The notes under the pieces: generated by a model
What the model was told of the DNA's origin: nothing
Seen by the model: the letters and a program-made list of their open reading frames with translations, nothing else
The model's database searches: none
Shown here: positions 1 through 10,662 of the stretch, one piece after another
How the letters are laid out: every line of letters begins with the position of its first letter
Numbering within the stretch: the first letter of the stretch is position 1
Position numbers and translations under genes: made by a program
Assembly: GCA_043228905.1 (NCBI GenBank)
Contig: JBHGNT010000012.1
Span: 10,974,001-11,038,000, forward strand
DNA length: 64,000 nucleotides
Source: Azolla caroliniana
Lineage: Eukaryota > Polypodiophyta
Direction of reading: 5' to 3'

Positions 1-2219
1 CAGTCCAAGAGATGGCTCGTACAATGCTATCTCAATCTGATCTTCCTCTCTCGTTTTGGGGTGAAGCTGTCAACACAGCAGTTTACATCATCAACTGCTG
101 CCCAACAAAAGCAGTTGCTAGAATGACGCCTGAAGAAGCATTTACAGGTGTAAAGCCCTCAGTATCTCATTTTAAAGTCTTTGGTTGTGATGCTGATGTT
201 CACATTTTAGATCATAAAAGGACGAAATTTGAGTCTAAAACCAAGAAATGCAAATTTCTTGGTTACAGCACAATCTAAAGCATACAGGTTATGGGATTTA
301 GAGTCAAAGTCCCTAGTCATCTCTAGGGATGTTCATTTTGTAGAGTCTCAATCGGATGATTCTAGGATTTCACCTGAGTTCATGGTTGAAATCCCAGCTC
401 CTCCGAAATCTCCTATTTTAGACAAAGATGTCTCATCTTCAAGCCCCCCATCTCCTCCTACTCAATCTCTAACTTCGTCGACAATTCAATCCTCTCCCTC
501 AACTCCACTTGTTTCCCCTCCCTCTACAAACCAGCTTCCACCACTTCCCAAGTGGCTTCAAGCCACCATTCGTGATTCTCATCTCTCCGATGCTGAACTT
601 CATGAGTATACATCTGGTTCTCGAACACGTAAGTCACAACAGCCTCTTCACTCGTGCAACTTTGCCTTATTGTGCATTGTTGTGCAATCAAAAGAACCCA
701 CAACAGCAACAAAGGCCCTTGTTTTTCCAAAGTGGAAAGCAGCAATGGAAGTTGAACTTGATTCCATTGAGCGGAATCATACATGGGAGCTGGTCCCACG
801 GCCTCCACATCGACAAGTCATTGGACTGAAATGGATTTTCAAGACCAAATACCATGCTGATGGTACTTTGGATAAGCACAAGGCACGTTTAGTGGCAAAA
901 GGCTACTCACAAGTCGAAGGAGTGGATTACGAGGAAACTTTTGCTCCAACAGCAAGGTACACCTCTATCCGATGTGCGCTTGCACTTGCTGCTCACAACA
1001 AATGGCCCATTTTTCAAATGGATGTCAAGTCAGCCTTCCTTAATGGTGACTTGAAAGAGGAGGTCTATGTTGAACAGCCTCCAAGTTTCGAGATTTTAGA
1101 GCAAAAAAACATGGTCTACAGGTTACACAAAGCCTTGTATGGCTTAAAGCAAGCTCCCAAAGCTTGGCATGACAAAATTGATAGCTTCTCTCTCTCTTGG
1201 GTTTCAAAACTGTAATGCTGACAGCAATCTCTATGTTTTTTCCCAAGATAATTTGCTTTGCTTGATCATATTATATGTTGACGACCTTCTAATTACAGGG
1301 TCCCTTGCATCTAAAATCGAGGAGGTCCGTGCTAACCTCAAAACAACCTTTGAAATGACTGATCTAGGACTTCTCCATTATTTCATAGATATGGAGGTCT
1401 ATCAATCACATGGTGGTATCTTTCTTAGCCAACATAGGTATCTCAAGCAGCTCCTTGAGACCTATAGCATGACAAATCTCCTGTCCAATGGATTCAAACT
1501 CAAAGCTATCTCGTGAAGACGATTCTCCCATATTTGAGGATATCACAAAATATAGGAGGTTAATTGGGTCCCTTCTTCACTTAACTTATACCAGGCCTGA
1601 TTTGTCCTATAGCGTGAGTATTCTCAGCCAATTCTCAACTGCTCCAAGACAAAGTCATTGGCAAGCAGCTATTCGAGTTCTTCGGTATTTGGCCAACACA
1701 CTCGACTATGGTTTGTCTTTTAGAGGCGGCATTGAGCTTGTTGGCTACTCAGATGCTGATTGGGCAGGTGATATTGATTCTAGACGGTCCACATCTGGCT
1801 ATTGTTTTATGTTAGGTTCAGGCTTGATTTCTTGGAAATCGAAGAAGCAAAACTCAATTTCTACTTCATCGACGGAAGCTGAATATCGCGCCTACTTGGA
1901 TACTTGTTGTGAGTTGCTATGGTTGATGCAATTGTTTTCTCACATTGGTGTTTTGCAAGACTCTCCTATTGCAGTTTTCACCGACAGCCAAAGTGCACGT
2001 GCCTTGGCACATAGCTCAGCATTTCATGGTAGAACAAAACACATCGAAGTGCACTACCATTTTGTTCGTGACTTATGAAATCACAAGTCATCAACTTGGC
2101 ATATTGCCCTACTCAAGAAAATGTGGCTGATTTATTTACTAAGCCACTTCCAAGGCAAGCCATTGATCAACTCCTTGATCGACTCAATGTTGGACCGCCG
2201 TTCTGGAGCTGAGAGGAGG
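1..2219 (+). pseudogene. Ty1/copia pol fragment (integrase end, RT, RNase H)
   Basis: This is the 3' part of a copia polyprotein whose 5' part lies left of the window. Pieces in three frames give the integrase end (12-278), the reverse transcriptase N-terminal half (229-1215), the RT core with YVDDLLITG (about 1169-1516) and RNase H (1488-2078, with DADWAG and the STSSTEAEY motif). The tail with ADLFTKPLP runs to about 2205. At least three frameshifts separate the pieces, so no protein can be made. It ends in a purine-rich tract (GAGAGGAGG, 2211-2219) that abuts an LTR starting TGTTGGAGG, the normal copia polypurine tract. Frame breaks and motifs are seen directly; the family assignment is from established copia domain order. 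Confidence 0.9.
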
Positions 2220-2685
2220 TGTTGGAGGAAGGCAGCTCCAGCCCTGCACTCTCTTTCATCTTTATTATCTTTGTACTATATTCTCTCCCTTCCCAGATTC
2301 TTCCCTCTCTAGAATCTGCAACTCCTTTAATGCTTTCTCTCTCTAGAATTTGTAATGCTTTAAATGCCTTTTTCTCTCTTCTACTTTTTCCAAGATATTC
2401 CCTTTTATTCCTAGTTTTTTGTACCTGTTTGGTAGTACAAGAGCCACTTTACTACCAAACAACCATTTCACCCACTTTCCCCAATTTTGTATAAATAGGC
2501 TATACCAGCCTCTTTTGTAAAGACTTTTTTTTTTGGTTGCTACTTAAAAACAAGCTCTATTATTTGGCTATGTCTCTACTCTTTACAACCATTTTTCTAC
2601 TGCTATCTAACAGCCTTCTCACAGCTTGGCTGTGTCTATTTTGTTCTAACTCTTCCGCTGCTACTATTAACAGCTTTTCTCACAC
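2220..2685 (+). repeat. copia LTR, first copy, 3' end lost
   Basis: The LTR begins TGTTGGAGG directly after the polypurine tract and carries a TATA-like TATAAATAGG near 2491. It matches the LTR at 3106-3546 over almost its full length, but the last ~22 bases, including the expected CTAACA end, are missing. At 2685 it joins pol sequence in the middle of a CACACCAGC junction. It is therefore internal to a rearranged tandem unit, not a free LTR. Confidence 0.8.
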
Positions 2686-3105
2686 CAGCTTCCACCACTT
2701 CCCAAGTGGCTTCAAGCCACCATTCGTGATTCTCATCTCTCCGATGTTGAACTTCATGAATATACATCTGGTTCTCCAACCAACATGAAAAGAACACGTA
2801 AGTCACAACGGCCTCCTTACTCATGCAACTTTGCACTGTGCACTGTTGTGCAATCACAAGAACCCACAACAGCAAAAGAGCCCCTTGTTCTTCCAAAGTG
2901 GAAAGCAGCAATGGAAGTTGAACTTGATTCCATTGAGTGGAATCATACATGGGAGCTGGTCCCACAGCCTACTCACAAGTCATCAAGTTGGCATATTGCC
3001 CTACTCAAGAAAATGTGGCTGATTTATTTTAAGCCACTTCCAAGGCAAGCCATTGATCAGCTCCTTGGCGACTCAATGTTGGACCGCCGTTCTGGAGTTG
3101 AGAGG
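2686..3105 (+). pseudogene. Second, internally deleted copia pol copy
   Basis: This segment repeats pol sequence from 532 to about 822 and then jumps to the equivalent of about 2085-2219, losing some 1.26 kb including the RT core and RNase H. Both joins sit at short matches (ACAAGTCAT at the internal deletion; ACA/CCAGC at the LTR join). That is typical of template switching or microhomology repair. An open frame (2785-3198) crosses the deletion but encodes no known domain combination. Together with its two LTRs it forms pol-LTR-deleted pol-LTR. Confidence 0.8.
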
Positions 3106-3546
3106 TGTTGGAGGGTGGCAGCTCCAGACTTGCACTCTCTTTCATCTTTATTATCTCTGTACTACATTCTCTCTCTTCCCAAATTCTTCTCTCTCTAGAA
3201 TTTGCAACGCTTTAAATGCCTTTTCTCTCTTCCACTTTTTCCAAGATATTCCTTTTTTTATTCCTAGTTTATTGTACCTGTTTGGTAGTACAAGAGTCTC
3301 TTAACTACCAAACAACCATTCCCAATTTTGTATAAATAGGCTTATACCAGCCTCTTTTGTAATGAGATTATTTTCTGCTGCTACTTACAAACAAGCACAA
3401 CTCTTTGGTTGTGTCTCTACTCTTTGCAACCATTTTTTCTACTGCTTTCTAACATCCTTCTCACAGCTTGGCTGTGTCTATTTTGTTCTAACTCTTCCGC
3501 TGCTGCTATTAACAGCTTTTCTCACAAACAAGTAAAATCTCTAACA
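3106..3546 (+). repeat. copia LTR, second copy (3' terminal)
   Basis: A 441-bp LTR runs from TGTTGGAGG to CTAACA, with a TATAAATAGG box near 3333 and a pyrimidine-rich 5' section. It follows a shortened polypurine tract (GAGAGG). It is the right end of the copia remnant. The matching 5' LTR would lie left of the window, so a target duplication cannot be tested. Confidence 0.8.
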
Positions 3547-4576
3547 CTTCTTTTGAACACGTGCCAAAATTGCCATGTCCTCTAATGCTACAGGTGGTAC
3601 AAAACCACGTTATATGTGAACCAGAAGAGTCAGGGGTATGTAAAACCATACAATGTGGTCACAAGAACAATGACATAAAAGGCAACAATGTACACAAAAT
3701 TTTGTAAAGCTTTTTGTCTCCCCTCTGTTTCCCATTGATTGCGCAGTGCAAGTAGAAATGGAAACTCCCCACTGATCCTGTGCAGTTTATAACTCAACTC
3801 CAACACTCTGAATTGTGACTCACCATCAAGGACGTAACAGCGTAGCCTCTTTTCGCTAGGCCAACTGTGGCTAAACTAGCAGATACCCAACTTAAAGAAA
3901 GGAAGCAGGAAGCCAACCCACTGAACCAGTGGAATTTAACAGTGTCAACATGAAGTCTGTCCGTTTTTGGTTTCTGAGAATGTTTAAAATGGCTCCCATC
4001 AATTTAGATCACATCTTGATTAGCACATATTATTTTTTATTATAGGAAATGTGCTGTATTTGGTTGCAATTTCACAAGAAGCTCTAGAAATATTATGTTC
4101 GAATGAAAGCTTTCAAGCCTAACAAAATTTCCATCATTATCACTCCCTCTCTTTGGGTTCACACACTCCCCACATTTCCTAAGCCATGTCTCATATGCAC
4201 ATCCTACTCACATTTCCTATTTGTTAACATCTATTGGGACTATTTAGAGTTCAGAATTATTTCAACTCTGCAAAACGCTGCAGTTCACTTTCACTAAGAA
4301 ACAAAAATGAGAAATTATACTGATGCCATGTGCAAGAAATGTTACGACTTGAATCCTACAATCTACCCGAACAAACAAATTGTCTTGAATTCTAAATCAT
4401 TCATATACTGTTCTATCCCAATTTACTCTGGACCACTGTTCTGAGTGACAAACATATGGCAGCCATTTTCCCTAAATTTCAATGCATAATGCAGTATACA
4501 ATGAATATATATGTAATGCTGTTAAAACAATTTGGAATCATCATACAGTAGACAGTGTGATCTTAAACTTCCAGCA
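3547..4576. other. Intergenic or last-intron sequence, no confident gene
   Basis: AT-rich single-copy-looking DNA lies between the copia LTR and the last recognised PRORP exon. No long frame or repeat is seen. On the minus strand an AG acceptor at 3779-3778 is followed by a short open stretch (3777-3659) containing GSFHF, which loosely resembles the conserved G-[ST]-W-H near the end of PRORP proteins. The match is too short to call an exon. Confidence 0.5.
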
Positions 4577-4688
4577 ATCATACCCTCAACATATGAATAA
4601 TAATATCTATGCTTGCATCCAGTTTCAAACCAGCAAGACAGAATAAGTGATCATAGTTCAACTGAATTTCTAAGAAGATAGAGCACAC

Positions 4689-7600
4689 CTGATGTCGCTC
4701 TTTCCATTTAGGGAAAAAATCATTTCCTAGAAGTTCAAATATATGATCCCGCATCTCATCATTTGTCACAAGAAGAGATTTATAACGAACTGCAGCATAC
4801 AGCCAATACCTGAATATACAGATATTGTCAAACATTATTAGTAGAGAACAGATTCTTAATGTAGACATATTAGTCACCAAGCTCCATGCCTATATACAAG
4901 AAGAGCATGGAAAATACCAATCATCATTAGAACCATATGGGGTAGAGTATAATGAGTTGCTCTCAACCCAATTATCAACAATATGCTGGGATTGTGGCGA
5001 TAATTGTGCTTTATCTGATGTACGTCGACAATGTAGGACAATTAATGGTGACTTGCCAGTCACGCCCTTTGCTTTGACAGCATTTGCCACTGTTGAAACC
5101 TGTGAAATAGATCATATTATCATTGAAATATAAATTCTTATAAGCAACCAAAATAATCACAATTCCCTTCCAATATATTGAGCTCACGCCTAAGGTAAAA
5201 GTGAAATGTTCATCAAACCTAGAAATGCAATGTCAAGGGCAAAAGATAATACTTGTTTTACTGTAATTAGTTGATTAAAACAAGGAAAACAGAATGGAAA
5301 ACAGCCAAAGAGCCCAAAGAAACTTACAAGGCATACTGAGGGACTAATAACCCCTACTCATGGAAAGATTATTAGCATTAGGGGATAGTGGGGGCATGCC
5401 TATAAATTAAGGTGGAATATAATATAACTGAGCTGTGTAGAAGGTCAGGGAAGTCGGAAATTTGTCATTTTTGTAACCTTTTAGATCCCCTCTTTTTCCA
5501 GAGGATTTTGCTATCATTTTCTTTAATGCCACAGCAGCAGCATACAATAACTGTGTCAGCACAGATGAAAGATTCAGGACCAACGGCAAGTGTTTAGAGA
5601 AGGAAAATTCACCTTATTCATCCATGTGATCTCCTATAGATGGCAAAACAAAGCTAATTTCTACCCCCTGGTTACATTCATTTATCGTATTAGCCTAAGC
5701 CCTGGATATGAATGTATCCTAAAACGATGCCTTAGTTTCATGTATAGATCAGAGCATCAAACTTCTAAACTAATGATGCTTCTTATTTTATCTATTCCTG
5801 GATTAAATGTTTGTAGGTTGCCAAGGATCCTTATTTACCTGATTGAAGTTAAATCCACGAAGCATGCAGCCATATAACCCAATATTGGCACCATCTATAA
5901 TTGCTTCAAAAGGTTCATTTGCATCTAGCCATTTCTGTCAACGCAGTATTTATAAATATAAAAAATCATCCTACATAAGTTTTGAGAAAAATGAGGTTCA
6001 TATATAGCTCTAACACAAACATGTTTCCAACCTGAAAATCTTTAAAACCGTTGGTATTCTTCTCTCTTTGGAAGGCAAGGTCAGCAACAGAGTTTGCAAA
6101 TTTTTCAGTCAAAATTGGATCTAAATCTATGGTACATAGTTTTTCTCCACAAGATAAACAAAACCCTGTCTTGCTTATAGTTGTTCTCTTTGTTTTCCAC
6201 TTGCCTTTGCCTAACCAGCCCAGACCATGCCAACCTCCACCGCATGACTTGGTTGCTTCTTGAATTTCCTCTTTAGAAGGTTGATTATCTTTTCCAACAC
6301 AGGCCGAAACCGCACTATTGAACCACTTTTCAATGGACTCTACTGTTTCTGGCAAGAGATCTCTCACTGTTGTTCGGAGTCTATGCAATAGAGAATAAAC
6401 TTTTTCCTCCAACCCAGCTGCCACACTCAGCCCTAGTAAGCTTTGGAGTAAATTTTCATCTGGGAGAACTCCTGATGCAATCATATGATCATCCACTTCA
6501 AAAGCTTTTTCTACCTGGTTATTCTTACAAAAACATAGCAGTGGTGGCCCATAGGACCTAAGCTTTGGAGCTATGTTCAGGGCAGCCATCTTCTTCACAG
6601 TCTCAAAAGCCATGTCACCATCACCATTTGCAACTGCTAACCTGGCAACAGATGTAAAAGTAGCTTCGTTAAAGGGTACATTTTCTCGTAGCATGCATTC
6701 ATAGATCTCTGCACCTCTCTTTGCAGCTAGATCCATGTCATCTGGGCTGAATTTTATGACTTCAACATCTGTTGATTGCTCAATTCCCTCTTTTTTGTTT
6801 CTTTCTTTTTCCTTCTTCTCAATAATAGATGCACCTTTACGCCTTGTCAGGCCACCAGAAGCTGCTGCAGAACACATATACAGCAAGACATTGTATTGCT
6901 GTTGTTTCAGTGTAAAAACCCCTTTCTTGGCTATGTCATAAACTGCTAGTGCACCATGAAGATCTCCATGTTTTGAACACATATTAAGCTTCAAAACATG
7001 CAGGACTTCCTCTGAGCACTTCTTTGCTCTTTTAGATGGTCTTAGACCATTTGATTCTGCAGCCATATTTCCTGTTTGCCTTTTTTCTTTATTACTTTCA
7101 AGCATAATTTGCTGTGAACAGTGTGATTTATAAGTTTTCTGAAGCTGAATAGAGGAAATTTGTGGAATTAATGTGTTAAACTTCTTTGATGATATAATCT
7201 TTGCCAAAGTGGAATTACAACTTCCCCTTTTCCATGAAGGAGGAGTTATGCTATTTCCTTTGATAGAACGAAGACTTTTGTTACTCTTCTCTTTAGGCTC
7301 ATGTCTCCTTTGATTACCACCCTTAGGTTTCTTCCTGTTTACTGTTAATCAAACATGAAATTCAATCACTTACTCTTACATTTGTCTGATCTTTATGTTT
7401 CCTAGACAAAATGTGTGAATCTGCTGCTAAAATGTGAGATTTTTCTGTGATCTTTACATTTACGATTAATATCTTTCTTTTTTCAATGGAAATTTTGTAC
7501 GACAAACTCTTTGCTTTTATTACGATCTTTATGCTTTCTATGAATCTAATTCCTTTTTCTAGCAAAATTCATATAGCAAATAACTTGCTTAGACTTAGAA

Positions 7601-8621
7601 TTTTACTTTTTTATTGCCTTTAAACTTTTGTATGAAGCTCCACCCCTTTTTATCTAGCTTTCTTATGCCAATCCCTTGCAAACTATCACATTTTCTATGA
7701 ATTTTACCCTTTCTATGAATTTTTCCTCTTCTATGAAAGTTTATATCTCTTTTCAGTGCTATTTTCTTAATGTCTCCTCTACTTTCTCTGTGAATTTTTA
7801 GCACTTTTTAAGGTCCTTTTTCTTTGGGAAGTAATCTCCAAAACTCCCCACGAGTCTTTCTTTATTTCTCTAGATGCTGTTTCACTTTTTCAACCCTGGA
7901 AGACCAATTATATGTGCTACCTGAGCAATACATAGTCCGCTCATCCCTTACATTTAAATAAAATATGGTATTTGAGCATTTATATGATGATTTTGTCCCA
8001 TGTCTGACTCTTTCTCTGCTTATCCACGAGGCGAATAACAAAAATTCAGGGGCATTGGGGAAATAAGGAAAAAACTGGATTTTTCCATTCACTTTTCCTT
8101 TGGAGATTTCTTAAGCAAATGCCTTGCTAACTCGTAGGTTTTTCCCGTGAGGTTTTTACACTCACTATGAACCTGTACATCTCATCTTCATTGAAACATC
8201 CCTTACGTAAAACCTTAGTTTTCTCTGTCATCATCTACACTTTGTGCCAAAGCTCCTTTTTTGTCTTTTTCTTGTGGCTAGCTCTCTTGTGAAGTCCGTT
8301 GTTATTTCGTCGATATCTTTCTCCATGACCTTCAAAACTTTCAATGAAGCTTTCTTTCTCTTTCCATATGCAAACTTACAGATTTTCTGTGCGACTTTCT
8401 CTCTTCTTCATATAAGTTTCCTCTGAAAGTTTTCCGGAGAATGATTTTCCACCATGCAAAAGACATGGACAAAAGAGAAAGAAAAATGGAGAAGAATGCG
8501 CCTTACCAGTAGCAATATAGCGTAGGGAATTCCGAGGCGAGGAATGAGATTCAGCAAAAGAAGAAGAAGAAGAAGAAGAGTGAGGTTGAAAGTTGAATAG
8601 CAAGCGTCTAGGAGAAGCTAT
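4689..8621 (-). CDS. PRORP: Protein-only RNase P (PRORP), five exons, 3' exon not found
   Basis: PRORP endonucleases cut the 5' leader from precursor tRNAs without an RNA subunit, in organelles or nucleus. Exons that join in phase are 8621-8507, 7341-6032, 5934-5839, 5099-4918 and 4809-4689, all with GT-AG introns. Exon 2 carries a basic KRAKK stretch, a PPR-type helical region (from SEEVLHVLKLNMCSKHG) and the zinc-site CLSC pair. Exons 3-5 form the NYN metallonuclease domain with catalytic aspartates in IDGANIGLY, SNDDW and VTNDEMRD. The N-terminus (ASPRRLLFNFQPH plus a Ser run) looks like an organellar transit peptide. Two oddities: in a perfect start context (GCC-ATA-GCT, 8619-8621) the start codon reads ATA, and the last exon, which in the family supplies the W-H-x-P and final zinc Cys, is not found. 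If so, initiation would fall back to an internal Met in exon 2. It could be a pseudogene or a recently damaged copy. The family call is firm; function is uncertain. Confidence 0.88.
5100..5838 (-). other. PRORP intron 3
   Basis: A 739-bp intron between the IDGAN exon and the SNDDW exon. The donor after 5839 reads CAG|GTAAAT and the acceptor before 5099 reads CACAG. Nothing recognisable is inside. Confidence 0.75.
7342..8506 (-). repeat. PRORP intron 1 with degenerate tandem repeats
   Basis: The intron (donor ACTG|GTAAGG at 8507/8506, acceptor AACAG at 7342) links exon 1 and exon 2 in phase 1. Between about 7360 and 8430 it holds many diverged copies of short motifs. Examples on the plus strand are TTCTATGAAT with variants (7538, 7691, 7709, 7731, 7788) and a CCTTGC-AAACT type motif (7584, 7672, 8120). 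The spacing is irregular, some tens to about 100 bases. It reads as an old, decayed minisatellite. I see no coding capacity. Confidence 0.5.
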
Positions 8622-8696
8622 GGCGACGAAGCAGCAGCAGCAGCAGCCGAAGTAGAAGAAGAATTAGATACATACATAGTATCCGTCCATAGTCAT

Positions 8697-8737
8697 ATGC
8701 ATATATGCATATGTAATATATATATATTATTATTATA

Positions 8738-8773
<36 letters not shown>

Positions 8774-8779
8774 TAATAT
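8697..8779. repeat. AT and ATGT microsatellites
   Basis: An (AT)n run at about 8719-8746 is followed by seven or more GTAT units (8745-8773). The tract lies between the PRORP 5' end and the left inverted repeat. A shorter GTAT run also borders the right inverted repeat at 57020-57033. Confidence 0.85.
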
Positions 8780-9043
8780 GCTCGTGACTAACTGCTACCA
8801 AATATTAAAGAGGGCAAGTGAGGGAATCGCGGAGAGGGACGGTGCAGGTCGCACCGCTGATGGCGCGTTCAATCTCCACCGTCCAAGATGGATAAAAAGC
8901 TGACAACGTCTGTCACAAGGAGCCCGACTCTGTGAAAAGGAGCCCCGTTGTCAGACAGCCTCTACAAGAGGGAGCCCGACTCTGTCAGAAGGAGCCCCGT
9001 TGTCAAACCACATCAATAAGAAGGAGCCTGACTCTGTAGCAAC
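8780..9043 (+). repeat. Left arm of a 48-kb inverted repeat (probable MULE TIR)
   Basis: From GCTCGTGACTAACT onward this arm matches the reverse complement of 57020-56703: AAAGAGGGCAAGTGAGGG, then GACGGTGCAGGTCGC, TGATGGCGCG and ATCTCCACCGTCCA, then a set of ~50-bp tandem units built on GGAGCCCGACTCTGT and GGAGCCCCGTTGTC. A MULE transposase tail starts 180 bp further in, with its 3' end facing the arm. That is the arrangement expected if the arm is a Mutator-type terminal inverted repeat. It lies about 160 bp upstream of the PRORP start region. The inverted match is seen directly; the TIR reading is inference. Confidence 0.75.
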
Positions 9044-9219
9044 AAACATCAAAAACTCCACAAAATTGTAAGTGTACAACAAATATTTGCCATGAAGCTG
9101 ATCACAAAATTTCTCACAAAAACATAAAGATTCAAATAACAAGTCTTACATAAAATATTAAAATGTCAAATGTTGACAACCCTAAAATGAAATATGAATA
9201 TACACGTTACATATTAAGA

Positions 9220-9555
9220 TTATGGCTCATGTCGGGATGATTGCAAGATGCAACCACAATTTTTACAACATGTAACATTTGAGTCCCTTGAAGTCAAGGT
9301 CAAGCCATCGCAACGCAAACACCGAACCTTCTCATGGTCAACCAATGGCAATCTCCTCCTAGCCCGACTAGCACCTCTTTGTAGTTTTCCGGAGTGGGAT
9401 TCGGAAGTGTTTGGGGAGCTGCCAATAAGTTCTTGCAAGATGTCTAGTGTTGCACTTCTTTTGGCACCAATTTGTTGGTTGCGACTTATTGATCTACCAT
9501 CTTCTTCATTGGTTGATTTTGGTGCACCAACGCGATACACCTTCTCAAGTCCAAA
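9220..9555 (-). pseudogene. MULE transposase C-terminal remnant
   Basis: The last ~110 codons of a Mutator-like transposase. The stretch from KVYRVGAPKSTNEE to a terminal SSRHEP aligns along its length with the C-terminus of the MULE at 41.9-42.2 kb (KIYGFGASKSTNEE to SSPHEP). It includes KLQRGAS and a C-terminal zinc-ribbon-like C-x2-C ... C-x2-C (CLRC, CKNC). The reading frame runs on into the CCGG-rich gypsy LTR at about 9556, where MULE similarity stops. The gypsy, or a deletion, therefore cut the transposase here. Confidence 0.75.
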
Positions 9556-10609
9556 ATACAAACCGGAACCGGAACTAGAAACCGGCCGGTATGCAAACCG
9601 GAAACTGGCTGGTAAGAAAAACCGGAACCGGAACCGACTGGCAAGCAAAACTGGAACCGGAACCGGCAAGCAAATTGGAACCGGAACCGGCCGGCGAGGG
9701 ATTCGGCGATCAGGCGGAACTGGCTACTGGACGAGGTTGGACGCGGACGGACGGAAGATTGGATCATGCAACAAACTAAAGTAAAGTGAAGAGAACTAAA
9801 GTAAAGGCCATGTGGACGCAAGCAACTAAAGTTGGAGTGCATGCAAAAAGTAAAGGTCATGTGGACGGTCACATGCAACTAAACGAAAAAGCCATGCCAC
9901 TAAAAATAGATGCAACTAAAAGAAAAAGCTAAGCAACTAAAAGTAGAGGCCATGCAACAAAAAGTGGACATGTAGATGATCAAGGGAGAACTCCATATAA
10001 AATTCCATTTTTTTTCCTACACTCAGGCTCTCTCCATATATTATATTGTTTTTCTTTTCCTTCGGGGTTTCCCTATCTTATCGAAGCCATATTTCTAAAG
10101 TAAACCCTAATTATCTTATCAAAGCCATTTCTCTAAAGTAAACCCTAATTATCTTATCAAAGCCATATTTCTAAAGTAAACCCTAATTATCTTATCGAAG
10201 CCATATCTCTAAAGTAAACCCTAATTATCTTATCGAAGCCATATCTCTCAAGTAAACCCTAATTTCCTTATGGAAGCCATATCTTACTCATAACCCTAAA
10301 TTTCCATACGGAAGCTATTCAACTCATAAAACCATAATCTCTTATCAATGCCAAAAGCCCTAATTTTCTATAGAATTCATATCTTAATTTCCTCTAATCT
10401 ATTACTCTACCCATCTCCATTAGCAAACTTTTTGTAATCCCAATCTTGGGATTAATTGTAATCTTTCTTTCTACTTATTAATGAAATTTGTTAATCTTTC
10501 TCATTTCAGTTAATTCTTAGTATATAAATACACGAATTTGATATCCTCTAGTCAAAGGCCCCGGGGTCTCACCTCAACGTTCACGTATCCTCGTCGTATT
10601 TTCGTGACA
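9556..10609 (+). repeat. Ty3/gypsy 5' LTR, 5' part missing
   Basis: This is the 3' two thirds of a very long LTR. 9556-9965 matches 22020-22640 in the 3' LTR. It starts with a CCGG-rich tandem repeat (9558-9705; units of the type AACCGGCCGGTAAGCAAA). It continues with AACTAAA-rich sequence, then six units of a 38-bp repeat centred on AAACCCTAA (10102-10300). It ends at TTCGTGACA (10609), directly before the primer-binding site. Adding the parts kept by each copy suggests a full LTR of about 1.6 kb. The missing 5' part begins TGTCGTGTG in the 3' copy. Confidence 0.8.
10068..10370 (+). repeat. 38-bp tandem repeat with telomere-like AAACCCTAA cores
   Basis: AAACCCTAA occurs at 10102, 10140, 10178, 10216 and 10254, exactly 38 bases apart, and a variant at 10292. 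Between the cores are GAAGCCATAT and TTATCTTATC. Weaker copies continue to about 10370. The array is inside the gypsy LTR. Confidence 0.9.
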
Positions 10610-10610
10610 T

Positions 10611-10630
10611 CTTTGGTGAACCCGACGTGA
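10611..10630 (+). other. gypsy primer-binding site
   Basis: TTTGGTGAACCCGACGTGA follows the LTR end at 10609. The same sequence is found in inverted orientation at 25325-25343, next to the LTR of the related gypsy fragment, which supports its role. The priming tRNA was not identified. Confidence 0.6.
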
Positions 10631-10662
10631 AGCGAGGCAGTAGGAGGATATCAAGTACGAAG

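Noticed and set aside
7595-8092. Minus-strand open frames in the PRORP intron region rich in HRRGKIHRKG-type repeats
   Set aside because: They lie inside an intron supported by in-phase splice sites on both sides and reflect the degenerate tandem repeat, not a gene.
9560-9780. Open frames on both strands across the CCGG repeat (Pro-Val-Leu-Arg-Phe rich)
   Set aside because: Six-frame openness comes from the tandem repeat in the LTR. The same frames appear in the 3' LTR and have no protein-like composition.
10068-10370. True interstitial telomere tract
   Set aside because: AAACCCTAA cores are separated by 29 unrelated bases at a fixed 38-bp period inside an LTR, not head-to-tail telomere repeats.
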